A stretch of 64,000 nt of DNA from Polyangiaceae bacterium UTPRO1 (GTDB taxonomy: Bacteria; Desulfobacterota; Binatia; UTPRO1). The notes under the pieces are model-generated. The model was not told the DNA's origin, made no database searches, and worked only from the letters and a program-made list of their open reading frames with translations. The stretch is taken from NCBI GenBank assembly GCA_002050235.1, contig MWST01000022.1:1-64000 (forward strand). Reading direction: 5' to 3'. Below, in pieces: positions 52,250 through 60,064 of this stretch (the first letter of the stretch is position 1; each line of letters starts with the position of its first letter). A program made the position numbers and the translations under genes.

Positions 52250-54163
52250 TCACGCCGCTCGCGCCAGCACGGTGTCGATCATCGCTTGCACTATGGCGCC
52301 GACGTCGCCGTCCTTCGGCGTGAAGACGTGGCGGCAGCCGCACTCGCGGAGCAGCGGCTGGTCGGCCTCGGGAATGATGCCCCCCATTATGATCGGGATG
52401 TCGCCGCCGCCCGACTCGCGCAGGCCGCGCTGCACTTCCCTGGCGATCCAGAGGTGCGAACCCGAGAGGCTCGAGATGCCGATCAGATCGACGTCTTCCT
52501 GGATGGCGGCGGCGACGATCATGGCCGGCGTCTGCTTGAGACCCGTATAGACGACCTCCATGCCGGCTTCGCGGCAGGCGAAGGCGAGGAGCTTGACCGC
52601 GTTCACGTGGCCGTCGAGCCCCGACTTGGCGAGCAGCACGCGCATGCGCTTCGGGGCGCGCGGCAGGCGCAGCGGCGGCGCGTCCTTGATCTCGGAGCCG
52701 AGCGGCGGCTGATAGCGGGCGCCGAGCGCTTCTTCGAGCGCCCGCGTCCACTCCCCGGTGGTGCCGCCCGCCTGGGCGAGCCGGATCGACGGCGGGACCA
52801 GGTTGGCGCCGACGACGGCAGCGCTCTCGAGGTCGGCGAGCGCGCGCGCGACGGCGTCGTTGTCGCGCGTCTCCTTCCATTTCTCGACCTCGGCAATCCG
52901 CTGCGCGACCCGCGCCGGCGTTACCGCGTCCTCGGCGCGTACGCGCGCCGCGCCGGAGAAGGCGCCGACCTCGCCGCGAAACGCGTTCACGCCGACGACC
53001 AGCTTTTCCTTGCTCTCGATCTGCTGCCGCCACTTGACGAGCGCCGACGTCAGCCGGAGCGCGATCCAGGGAATGCAGCCGGCGTAGCCGATCTTCTCCA
53101 TCTCGGCGATGACGGTGCGCGCTTCGTCCTTGATCTCCCGCGTCGCCTTCTCGATCACCTTCGAGCCCTCGAAGATGTCGGGATAGTCGGTGACGCCGGT
53201 CTCGTACATCAGGACCTGCTGCGTGCGCAGCGCTAGGATCTGTTCGCTCGGGTCGGGTAGGCCGAGGGCTTCGCGGAATCCGGGGAGCTGGAGGGCGCCG
53301 ACGCGCGCCGAGGCGGAGATCACGACCGGCAGCGCCTGGTAGGCGATGCGGATGATGTTCACCTCGGGCTGCTGCTCGGTGAGGGTGAGCGAGCGCACCT
53401 GGCAGCCGGCGCGCCACTTGGCGGCGACGCCGTAGCGCTCGCGGCAGAGCTCGGTCCAGAGCTGACTGTAGGCGCGCACCTTGGCGATCTCGGGCACGAG
53501 CTCGATGCCCGAGTTGATGAAGAAGCTGATGCGGTCGACGACGCCGGCGAAGGCGTCGGCGGCGAGCGCGGGGCGGATCGCCTCGAGGATCAGGATGGCG
53601 TTGCCGATCGCGTAGCCGACCTCCTCGGCCGGCGACGCGCCCGACTCCATGTAGTGGTACCCGCAGCTGTTCATCGGGTTCCAGAGCGGCGTCTCGGCGG
53701 CCGCGAAGGTGATGAGGTCGGTGGTCAGGCGCAGCGACACCGCGGGGTCGAAGATCGACGTGCCGCGGGCGACGAATTCCTTGAGCAGGTCGTTTTGGGT
53801 GGTGCCGCGGAGCTTCGCTCGGGGCACGCCGCGCTTGTCGGCGACGGCTATGTAGAGCGCGTACAGCCAGACGGCGGTGGCGTTGATCGTCATCGAGGTG
53901 TTGATGGTCCCGAGATCGATCTCCTTGAAGAGGGTCTCCATGTCGCCGACGTGCGAGATCGAGACGCCGGTGCCGCCGATCTCGCCCGCGGCCATCTGAT
54001 GATCGGCGTCGTAGCCGTTCTGCGTCGGCAGATCGAAGGCCACCGAGAGGCCGCGCTGTCCGTGGGCCAGGTTCTCGCGGTAGCGCCGATTCGACTGCTC
54101 GGCGTCGCCGAAACCGGCGTAGGTCCGAATGATCCAGGGGGTGCGCGTCTCGGACTCGGCCAT
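52250..54163 (-). CDS. Methylmalonyl-CoA mutase family protein, ethylmalonyl-CoA mutase-like
   Basis: A 637-residue coenzyme B12 mutase in one chain. The catalytic barrel (1-480) has RTYAGFGDAEQSNRRYRENL, GLSVAFDLPTQNGYD, GVSISHVGDMETLF and NTSMTINATAVWLYALYI, which follow the Ecm (ethylmalonyl-CoA mutase) pattern more than classical MCM. The B12 domain (about 505-637) has LAKSGLDGHVNAVK, with the cobalt-ligand H519. The usual DxHxxG reads DGHVNA, with Ala for Gly. It also has SLSGSH and IIMGGIIPEADQPLL. It rearranges the carbon skeleton of a branched dicarboxylic acyl-CoA. No Ccr/reductase gene is in view. The ATG at 54163 follows CGGAGG. Confidence 0.88.
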   Translation of the reverse strand: MAESETRTPWIIRTYAGFGDAEQSNRRYRENLAHGQRGLSVAFDLPTQNGYDADHQMAAGEIGGTGVSISHVGDMETLFKEIDLGTINTSMTINATAVWLYALYIAVADKRGVPRAKLRGTTQNDLLKEFVARGTSIFDPAVSLRLTTDLITFAAAETPLWNPMNSCGYHYMESGASPAEEVGYAIGNAILILEAIRPALAADAFAGVVDRISFFINSGIELVPEIAKVRAYSQLWTELCRERYGVAAKWRAGCQVRSLTLTEQQPEVNIIRIAYQALPVVISASARVGALQLPGFREALGLPDPSEQILALRTQQVLMYETGVTDYPDIFEGSKVIEKATREIKDEARTVIAEMEKIGYAGCIPWIALRLTSALVKWRQQIESKEKLVVGVNAFRGEVGAFSGAARVRAEDAVTPARVAQRIAEVEKWKETRDNDAVARALADLESAAVVGANLVPPSIRLAQAGGTTGEWTRALEEALGARYQPPLGSEIKDAPPLRLPRAPKRMRVLLAKSGLDGHVNAVKLLAFACREAGMEVVYTGLKQTPAMIVAAAIQEDVDLIGISSLSGSHLWIAREVQRGLRESGGGDIPIIMGGIIPEADQPLLRECGCRHVFTPKDGDVGAIVQAMIDTVLARAA

Positions 54164-54290
54164 GGGGCAACCTCCGCGGGGCGGGATTCTGGCCCGGCCT
54201 CCGCAGGGGCGCAAGCGCCGGGCGCTCGCCGCCGCTAGCTGCGGTCCGATATCAGCGGTCCGGAGCGGGCGCTCTCCGCTGCCGGCGCCG

Positions 54291-55835
54291 CTAGTGACGG
54301 CGTGCCGCGCGCGCCAGCGCCGCGGCGACGATGTCGATCCGGCGCTGCGCTCGGCGCTCGAGGCCGACATCGCCGGCGCGGCGCGCGTGCGCGAGCGCCG
54401 CGCCGGCGATGTCGGCGGCGGTATCGAGGTCGGCGGTGAGCGCCGCGGCGGCGAGCGCCGCAGCGGCCGCGACGGCGTGGCCGGGGCGCGCGTAAAGGCC
54501 CCAGGGGTCGCCGAGGAGTGCAGCGACCTCGGCATAGAGCGCGGCCGCACCCTGCGCATCGCCGTGCGCGCGCCTCGTCCGCGCCGCGCGCACGAGCCCG
54601 CGGGCCTGCGCCAGTGTCGCCGCGGTGAGCGGCGCGTCCGCGGTGGCGAGCGTGCCGCCGTAGCTGGCGCGCGCCGCCGTGCTCGCGGGCGGTGCGACGG
54701 CGGCGTTCTTGGCGTCGTCGTAGGTCGCGAGCGCGTCGCGATAGGCGGCGTCGATCGCGTCCATGGGCGGCGCTCCGGCGGCGTCGAGCACGGCCGCGGC
54801 GGTCACGGCGCCGAGGGGGAGCGGCACGTCGAAGGGCGCGGCGACGCTCGCGGCGTTGGCGCCCGAGTTGGCGGCGGCGAAGACCGCGGCGCCGGCGGTC
54901 AGCAGCGGTCGCGCGCCGGCGAAGAAGTTGCCGACGACGTTGCCGCGAGCGCCTTCGCGGAGCTGGGTGCCGCTCTCGACGTAGCCGCGGACGACGTTGC
55001 CGCGCACGTCGGCGAGCGTTCCGTCGGCGACCGCGGCGCCGTCGATCGAGGGATTCCGACGCAGGTTCTTGTCCCAGACGTTGCCGTGCGCGGAGAAGCG
55101 GGTGACGCCGTACTTGACGAGCGCGCCGCCGCCGCACCACGTCTTCGCGCACGGTCCGCCGTTGGCGGCGAGGTAGTTCCATGAGAGCGTCACGTCGCTC
55201 ACGAGGGCGCCGTCGCCGCCGGTCATGCTGCCGCCGGTCACGTCGATGCCGCCATCGCCGCTGTTGGTGACCGAGCAGTGGTCGATGACGACGCGAGCGA
55301 CGGCGCGGCCGCGCTTGGCGGCGATCTGGATGCCGTCGTTCACGGCGTTGCGGATGCGCAGTCCGCGGACGATGACGTTGCCGCTGTGGATCTCGAGGGC
55401 GCCGCCGCCGGCGCCGAGGCGCTCTCCCCAGAGGGTGATGCCGGGCGCGGGCGCCGAGAGCCCGTCGATGGTCGTGTTGCCGGGCACGATCAGCTCGGCG
55501 AGCAGCACGATGTCGCCGGCGACCGCGAAGTCGATGCGGCCGCCGCCGCTGTGCTCGCTGGCCGCGAGCGCGCTGCGCAAGCTCCCGAGGCCGTTGTCGG
55601 CGAGCGACGTCACCGTGAAGCTCGTGCGGCCTTCGCCGCCGGTCGTCTCGGCGCCGAAGCCGGTGTAGATGCCGTGGAGGGCGCGCTCGGCGTCGTCGGC
55701 GCTCGCAGTGAAGATGTCGACGACGTGGCCCGTATCGGCGGCGTCGCCGGCGCCAGCCGGCAGCGCCCCCAGGGTCGCGAGAGCGAGCGCCAGCGCGAGA
55801 CACGGCGCCGCCAGCCTGGCGATACGGCCCTGCAT
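54291..55835 (-). CDS. Secreted pectate-lyase-like beta-helix protein
   Basis: A 514-residue protein with a signal peptide (LALALALATLGALPAGAG). Residues about 70-300 resemble the PL1 pectate lyase fold: GRIDFAVAGDIVL, NTTIDGLSAPAPGITLWG, VIVRGLRIRNAVNDGIQI, VVIDHCSVTNSGDGGIDV, VTLSWNYL. In typical PL1 enzymes the DHCSVSW.SDGAIDI stretch carries calcium ligands; here it is partly kept, and the catalytic Arg cannot be assigned with confidence. The C-terminal 200 residues are Ala-rich helices, perhaps a TPR-like stalk. It may act on plant or cell-wall polysaccharide or be a non-enzymatic surface protein. A direct repeat GCGGTCCG lies beyond the stop. Confidence 0.65.
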   Translation of the reverse strand: MQGRIARLAAPCLALALALATLGALPAGAGDAADTGHVVDIFTASADDAERALHGIYTGFGAETTGGEGRTSFTVTSLADNGLGSLRSALAASEHSGGGRIDFAVAGDIVLLAELIVPGNTTIDGLSAPAPGITLWGERLGAGGGALEIHSGNVIVRGLRIRNAVNDGIQIAAKRGRAVARVVIDHCSVTNSGDGGIDVTGGSMTGGDGALVSDVTLSWNYLAANGGPCAKTWCGGGALVKYGVTRFSAHGNVWDKNLRRNPSIDGAAVADGTLADVRGNVVRGYVESGTQLREGARGNVVGNFFAGARPLLTAGAAVFAAANSGANAASVAAPFDVPLPLGAVTAAAVLDAAGAPPMDAIDAAYRDALATYDDAKNAAVAPPASTAARASYGGTLATADAPLTAATLAQARGLVRAARTRRAHGDAQGAAALYAEVAALLGDPWGLYARPGHAVAAAAALAAAALTADLDTAADIAGAALAHARRAGDVGLERRAQRRIDIVAAALARAARRH

Positions 55836-56096
55836 CCGGATGTGCAGGGAGCAACGCGGATGCCAGTGGCCCGAGGGCGTCGGGTCGCGCCGTCACCGCC
55901 GCTGCAGCCGGGGGAGCGCCGTCGCTGCGGCTGCTGACGACGCGATCGCGCCGCCCAGGCGCTACGCGAGATGTCACTGCGGCGCCGTGCCGGCGCCCGC
56001 AAGCCGACAGCCAAGTAGACTGGGAGCCGACATGGAATGCTAGAGGTGACGGCGGCGCCGTGCCGCGCCCGCCGTTCGTGCCGCGGCCGCGCTCGG
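55836..56096. other. Intergenic region between two minus-strand genes
   Basis: These 261 bases separate the acyl-CoA dehydrogenase stop from the pectate-lyase-like start. They hold a 6-bp hairpin (GGCGCC 55981-55986 with 55992-55997) and a palindrome CATCCGGATG at the downstream gene's start. I see no gene and no clear promoter. Confidence 0.4.
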
Positions 56097-57245
56097 CTAC
56101 AGGCCGAGCTCGCGCGCGATCATGTCGCGCTGGAGCTCGCTCGATCCTTCGCCGAGCTCGAAGACCTTGCAGTCGCGGTAGAAGCGCTGGATCGGCGACT
56201 CGGACATGAAGCCGGCGGCGCCGTGGTAGTGGAGCGCGCGCTCGACGACGCGCGTGCAGACTTCGGTGGCGTAGAGCTTCGCCATGCTGGCCTCGCGGCC
56301 GTGAGGGAGGCCGCGGTCGGCGGCGATCGCGGCGCGGTGGCAAAGAAGCCGCGCCGCTTCGACCTGCAGCGCCATGTCGGCGATACCGAAGCGCACCGCC
56401 TGGAACGAGCCGATCGGCTGCCCGAACTGGACCCGCGTCCCGGCGTAGGCGAGCGTGGCTTCGCAGGCGGCCCGGGCGATGCCCGTAGCGAAGGCTGCGG
56501 AGGCGATGCGGCCGAGGGTGAGCGTGCGCAGAGCGTCGAGGAAGCCCCGGTTCTCCCTGCCGATCAGGTTCTCGCTCGGCACCCGGCAGTCCTCGAAGAC
56601 CAGCTCGGCCATCTCCGAGGCCCGGACGCCGAGCTTCGACAGCGACGCCGCCACCCGGAAGCCGGGACGGTCGCGTTCCACGAGGAAGAGCGAGAGCCCC
56701 TTGAGCCGCTGCTCGGGCGCCGTCGAGGCGACGACGACGAGGAAATCGGCGATCGGCCCGTTGGTGATGAAGAGCTTGGCGCCGTTGAGTACGTAGGCGT
56801 CGCCGTCGCGGACGGCGCGCGTCGCCACCGACCCGGCGTCCGACCCGGCCCCGGCTTCGGCGAAGGCCCAGGCGCCGATCTTCTCGCCGCGGATCGCCGG
56901 CGGCAGCCACCTCGCCTTCACCGTCTCGCTGCCGAAAGCTTCGAGCGCGGCGCAGGCGAGCGCCATGTGGACGTAGAACCCGAGGGCGATGCCGGCGGAT
57001 CCGTAGGCCAGCTCTTCGCAGAGGATGGCGTAGTCGAGGTTCGACCCGCCGGCGCCGCCGACCGCCGCCGGGAAGCGCAGGCCGAGGTAGCCGAGGGCGC
57101 CGAGCTTCGGGAAGAGCTCCACCGGGAAGCGCTCCTCGGCGTCGCACTTCGCGGCTATGGGCGTGATCTCCTTGGCCGTGAAGGCGCGCAGCGCCCGCTG
57201 CAGCTCGCGCTGCGCGTCGGAGAGGTAGAAGTCGGGCTCGGCCAT
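56097..57245 (-). CDS. Acyl-CoA dehydrogenase
   Basis: A 382-residue FAD enzyme that introduces a double bond at C2-C3 of an acyl-CoA. Marks are AWAFAEAGAGSDAGSVATRAV, YVLNGAKLFITNGPIADFLVVVAST, LSKLGVRASEMAELVFEDCRVP and YAGTRVQFGQPIGSFQ. The C-terminal FELGEGSSELQRDMIARELG carries Glu in the standard catalytic place of MCAD-type enzymes. It is the last gene of the minus-strand operon that begins with the amidohydrolase at 59324; three bases separate it from the hydratase stop. The chain length specificity is unknown. Confidence 0.92.
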   Translation of the reverse strand: MAEPDFYLSDAQRELQRALRAFTAKEITPIAAKCDAEERFPVELFPKLGALGYLGLRFPAAVGGAGGSNLDYAILCEELAYGSAGIALGFYVHMALACAALEAFGSETVKARWLPPAIRGEKIGAWAFAEAGAGSDAGSVATRAVRDGDAYVLNGAKLFITNGPIADFLVVVASTAPEQRLKGLSLFLVERDRPGFRVAASLSKLGVRASEMAELVFEDCRVPSENLIGRENRGFLDALRTLTLGRIASAAFATGIARAACEATLAYAGTRVQFGQPIGSFQAVRFGIADMALQVEAARLLCHRAAIAADRGLPHGREASMAKLYATEVCTRVVERALHYHGAAGFMSESPIQRFYRDCKVFELGEGSSELQRDMIARELGL

Positions 57246-57248
57246 GGC

Positions 57249-58028
57249 TCAGCGTCCCTTGAAGACCGGCGCGCGCTTCTCGTCGAAGAAGGCGCGCACG
57301 CCTTCGCGGTGGTCCTCGGTCTGGATGCAGTTCACCTGGGCGAAGACCTCGTAGTCGAACTCGGCGTCGCGGCCGAGGTCGAGCGAGCGGCGGATGGCGC
57401 GTTTGGTGAAGGCGAGCGCGATCGGCGGCCCATCCCGCAGCTGCGCGGCGAGCTTCCCGACCTCGGCGTCGAGCGCTGCGGCGGCGGCGACGCGGTGGAC
57501 GAGCCCCAGCGCCAGCGCTTCCTCGGCCTGGACGAGCTTCCCGGTCATCATCATCTCGGTGGCGACGCCGAGCGGGATGAGCCGCGGCAGGTAGTAGCCG
57601 GCCGACATGTCGCAGCCGGCGAGCCCGATGCGCACGAACGGGGCGCCGAGGCGGATGCCGCTCGCGGCGACCCGGAAATCGCAGGCGATCGCGAGCCCGA
57701 AGCCGCCGCCCACGGTGTCGCCCTGGAGCTTCGCGATCACCGGAATGTCGAGGTCGGCGATGCGGCGGATCGGGTCCAGGTAGCGGTCGACGATCGGCTC
57801 CCACTCGGCGGGCGGGCGCTCGATCATCTCGGCGCGGTCGGCGCCGGCGCAGAAGGCCCGGCCCTCGGCGGCGATGACGAGCACGCGATCGTCGCCGCGG
57901 CCTACCGCATCGAGCGCCGCGATCAGGGCGTCGAGCATCCCCAGGCTGAGCGCATTGAGGGTTTCGGGCCGGGCGAGCGTAATGGTGGCGATGCCGTCCC
58001 GGCGCTCCAAGCGGAGAGGTTCGCTCAT
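57249..58028 (-). CDS. Enoyl-CoA hydratase/isomerase family protein
   Basis: A 259-residue crotonase-fold protein. The first oxyanion loop is EGRAFCAGADRAEM. The second is KLQGDTVGGGFGLAIACDFRVA; where typical hydratases have G-x-A-x-G-G-G-x-E-L, it reads GDTVGGGFGLA, so the first catalytic Glu is missing. APFVRIGLAGCDMSAGYYLPRL occupies the place of the second Glu, reading G rather than E. Both catalytic Glu of classical hydratases therefore seem absent, and the reaction may be isomerisation, hydrolysis or dehalogenation. Its start overlaps the next gene's stop by 4 bp within the operon. Confidence 0.85.
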   Translation of the reverse strand: MSEPLRLERRDGIATITLARPETLNALSLGMLDALIAALDAVGRGDDRVLVIAAEGRAFCAGADRAEMIERPPAEWEPIVDRYLDPIRRIADLDIPVIAKLQGDTVGGGFGLAIACDFRVAASGIRLGAPFVRIGLAGCDMSAGYYLPRLIPLGVATEMMMTGKLVQAEEALALGLVHRVAAAAALDAEVGKLAAQLRDGPPIALAFTKRAIRRSLDLGRDAEFDYEVFAQVNCIQTEDHREGVRAFFDEKRAPVFKGR

Positions 58029-58468
58029 GGCTTCTCCAGGGGGCGGAAGGCGTAGTCCACCGACATCTCGGCCACGGTTGCGTCATCCGCGTCCGCCAGG
58101 CGCGCATGCACCGTGAGCTCCGAGCGGCCGCTTACGGCGAGCTCGTCGAGGACGCGCGTGATCTCGCCTGCTGCGACCCGGGCCGTACCGCGCACGGCGC
58201 CGCGCGCCGGTCGGCAATAGCGGATCTCGGCGCGGCGCGCGAAGGGAAAGGCGCGATCCAGGGTCTCGAGCCCGGCGGCCACGCCGGCCAGCGTCTCTCC
58301 GAAGGTGTAGAGGAGGCCGGCGTGCACAGTGCCGGCCAGGTTCAGGTTGGCGTCGCCGGCCGGCAGCGTCATGCCGACCTCGCCGCCGTCGACGCGGTCG
58401 AGGGTGATCCCGAGCCCGCGGGTGTATGGGATCTGCGCCAGTACGGCGCGCATCGCGTCTGCGTCCAC
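58025..58468 (-). CDS. PaaI-type hotdog thioesterase or related domain protein
   Basis: A 147-residue hotdog-fold protein. The core is DRVDGGEVGMTLPAGDANLNLAGTVHAGLLYTFGETLAG, where NLAGTVHAGLL is the conserved loop and helix of the PaaI/DUF4442 group. YCRPARGAVRGTARVA and VHARLADADDATVAEMSVDYAF complete the sheet. It probably hydrolyses an acyl-CoA intermediate of the same catabolic pathway. The start lies one base after the amidohydrolase stop. Confidence 0.85.
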   Translation of the reverse strand: MDADAMRAVLAQIPYTRGLGITLDRVDGGEVGMTLPAGDANLNLAGTVHAGLLYTFGETLAGVAAGLETLDRAFPFARRAEIRYCRPARGAVRGTARVAAGEITRVLDELAVSGRSELTVHARLADADDATVAEMSVDYAFRPLEKP

Positions 58469-58469
58469 G

Positions 58470-59324
58470 TCAGTCCTCGAGGCGGAAGGCGCGGCGCACG
58501 TTGTCGCGGACGATCTTGCGGTAGACCGCGTCGGGAAAGCCGAGCTCGCGCAGCTCCGCGAGCGTGCGGTCGAAGGTGAGCAGGGGGTAGTCGGTCGCCC
58601 ACAGCACCTTGTCCTGGCCGTAGGTGCTCGCGAACTTGACGAAGGACTCCGGCCAGTGCTTGGGCGTGCGCGCGCTCGTCTCGACGTACACGTTCGGGTG
58701 CTTCCAGGCGAGGATCATCATCTCCTCGTGCCAGGGCTGGCCGAGGTGGCAGCCGAGGATCACCAGCTCGGGAAAGGCGAGGGCGACCTCGTCGAGATAG
58801 ATGGGACGCCCCGCCTCCGACGGCAGCAGCGGTCCCGTGTGCCCGACCTGGATGGCGACCGGCAGGCCGAGCTCGACGCACTTGGCGTAGACGGGCCAAT
58901 ACATCTTTGCGTTCGGCGGGGCGCCGACCGTGCCGTCGCCGTAGGCGTAGGGCTCGAGGCGAAGCCCGCGCAGCCCGAGCCCCTTGGCCATGCGTTCGAT
59001 CTCGCGCACCACGTCCATCGGCTTGCCGCGGGGGTCGACGGTGCCGACGCCGGTGAAGCGGTCGGGATGCTTGCCGCAGATCTCGGCCACCTCCTCGTTG
59101 GTGATGATGTGGTGGTTCCCGTAGCCGAAGGCCGAGAGCATCAGGCGCTCGACGCCGGCGGCGTCCATGTTGTCGATGATCTCGGCGGTGGTCATGCCGC
59201 GCTCGAAGAGCGCGAGGGTGCCGTAGCGCCGGAAGATGCTGATGAACTCGGCGGGCCAGCGGTCGATGGTGCCGGGGCGCACGAGCGTCGCCCAGGCGTC
59301 GATGGCTCCAACGGTCTCGGTCAT
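58470..59324 (-). CDS. Amidohydrolase-family (PF04909-type) TIM-barrel hydrolase or decarboxylase
   Basis: A 284-residue protein of the amidohydrolase_2 group. The usual N-terminal D-x-H-x-H metal site is replaced by DAWATL (residues 9-14). QVGHTGPLLPSEAG carries the strand-5-type His, LGCHLGQPWHEEMMILAWKHPNVYVE the strand-6 His, and VLWATDYPLLTFDRTL the strand-8 Asp. These fit the family that decarboxylates or hydrolyses cyclic and aromatic acyl compounds. The missing His pair suggests altered metal binding. It is the first gene of the minus-strand operon and faces the TetR regulator across the operator. Confidence 0.8.
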   Translation of the reverse strand: MTETVGAIDAWATLVRPGTIDRWPAEFISIFRRYGTLALFERGMTTAEIIDNMDAAGVERLMLSAFGYGNHHIITNEEVAEICGKHPDRFTGVGTVDPRGKPMDVVREIERMAKGLGLRGLRLEPYAYGDGTVGAPPNAKMYWPVYAKCVELGLPVAIQVGHTGPLLPSEAGRPIYLDEVALAFPELVILGCHLGQPWHEEMMILAWKHPNVYVETSARTPKHWPESFVKFASTYGQDKVLWATDYPLLTFDRTLAELRELGFPDAVYRKIVRDNVRRAFRLED

Positions 59325-59375
59325 GGCGGTCTCTCCTCTCGGCGCCGGATCTCGGCCGGCAGCGCTTCCCTAGCA

Positions 59376-59397
59376 ACTTGACAGATAGCCGTCAAGT
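59376..59397. promoter_or_regulatory. Inverted repeat operator between divergent operons
   Basis: ACTTGAC at 59376-59382 is the exact reverse complement of GTCAAGT at 59391-59397, with an 8-base spacer. It lies in the 89-bp gap between the amidohydrolase operon and the TetR gene and overlaps candidate -35 boxes on both strands. That is the usual place for a TetR-family operator controlling both directions. Confidence 0.6.
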
Positions 59398-59405
59398 GTT
59401 AAGCT
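59378..59405 (+). promoter_or_regulatory. Candidate promoter of the TetR operon
   Basis: TTGACA at 59378-59383 is a perfect -35 box, followed after 16 bases by TAAGCT (59400-59405), which keeps the key T, A and final T of a -10 box. Transcription would start within a few bases of the ATG at 59414, so the TetR mRNA may be leaderless, in line with the absence of a ribosome binding site. On the opposite strand TTGACG (59395-59390) and TAGGGA (59372-59367), 17 bases apart, could serve the divergent operon. Confidence 0.4.
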
Positions 59406-59413
59406 GTCACGCA

Positions 59414-60049
59414 ATGGTCGCCAAAGCCGACGTCCTCCCGGCGCCGCCCGACAGCACGCGCGACGGCATCCTCGAAGCGGCGCGGCAGCGCTTCCTGCGC
59501 TTCGGCGTGCCGAAGACGACCATGGACGAGGTGGCGCGCGAGGCCGGCTGCTCGCGCACCACGCTGTACTCGTACTTCCGCAACAAGGAAGACCTCTACG
59601 CCCGGCTCCTCGAGCAGGATGCGGAGGAGTTCATCCGGGAAGCATCCGGCGTCCTCGCGGCCTCCGCGCGCGCCGGCGAGAAGATCCGCCGCATCGTCGA
59701 GATCACGCGGCAGACCTACGCGCGCAACCACGTCATGCGCCTGGCGCTGGCCGGCGACGCCGAGATGAGCCTCGAGCCGGTGGCGCACGCCTTCACGCGC
59801 GAGCAGGAGCGGCGCATCATCGGCCTCCTGCAGCAGGTCCTCGACCAGGGCATCGCCGAAGGATCGCTGCGCCGGATCGACAGCGAACGGGTCGCCTACT
59901 TGATGTTCCACCTCGGTCGCATGCTGGTGGAGCGCGAGACCGCCGGCGTCGGCGACTACCCCTTCGACGAGATCATCGGGCTCATGGACGCGGTCTTCGC
60001 CGAAGGAATAGCGAAGCCGCGCCGACCGCGGCGCAAGCGAGGCGCCTAG
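59414..60049 (+). CDS. TetR-family transcriptional regulator
   Basis: A 211-residue repressor starting at ATG 59414 (MVAKADVLPAPP). The N-terminal DNA-binding domain is STRDGILEAARQRFLRFG, TTMDEVAREAGCSRTTLYSYF, RNKEDLYARLLEQ. The ligand domain has MLVERETAGVGDYPFDEI near the end. It probably senses an acyl-CoA or aromatic intermediate and controls both its own operon and the divergent one through the inverted repeat at 59376-59397. It lies 15 bp before the acyl-CoA dehydrogenase gene. Confidence 0.9.
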   Translation: MVAKADVLPAPPDSTRDGILEAARQRFLRFGVPKTTMDEVAREAGCSRTTLYSYFRNKEDLYARLLEQDAEEFIREASGVLAASARAGEKIRRIVEITRQTYARNHVMRLALAGDAEMSLEPVAHAFTREQERRIIGLLQQVLDQGIAEGSLRRIDSERVAYLMFHLGRMLVERETAGVGDYPFDEIIGLMDAVFAEGIAKPRRPRRKRGA

Positions 60050-60064
60050 AACGAGGAGGTCGCA

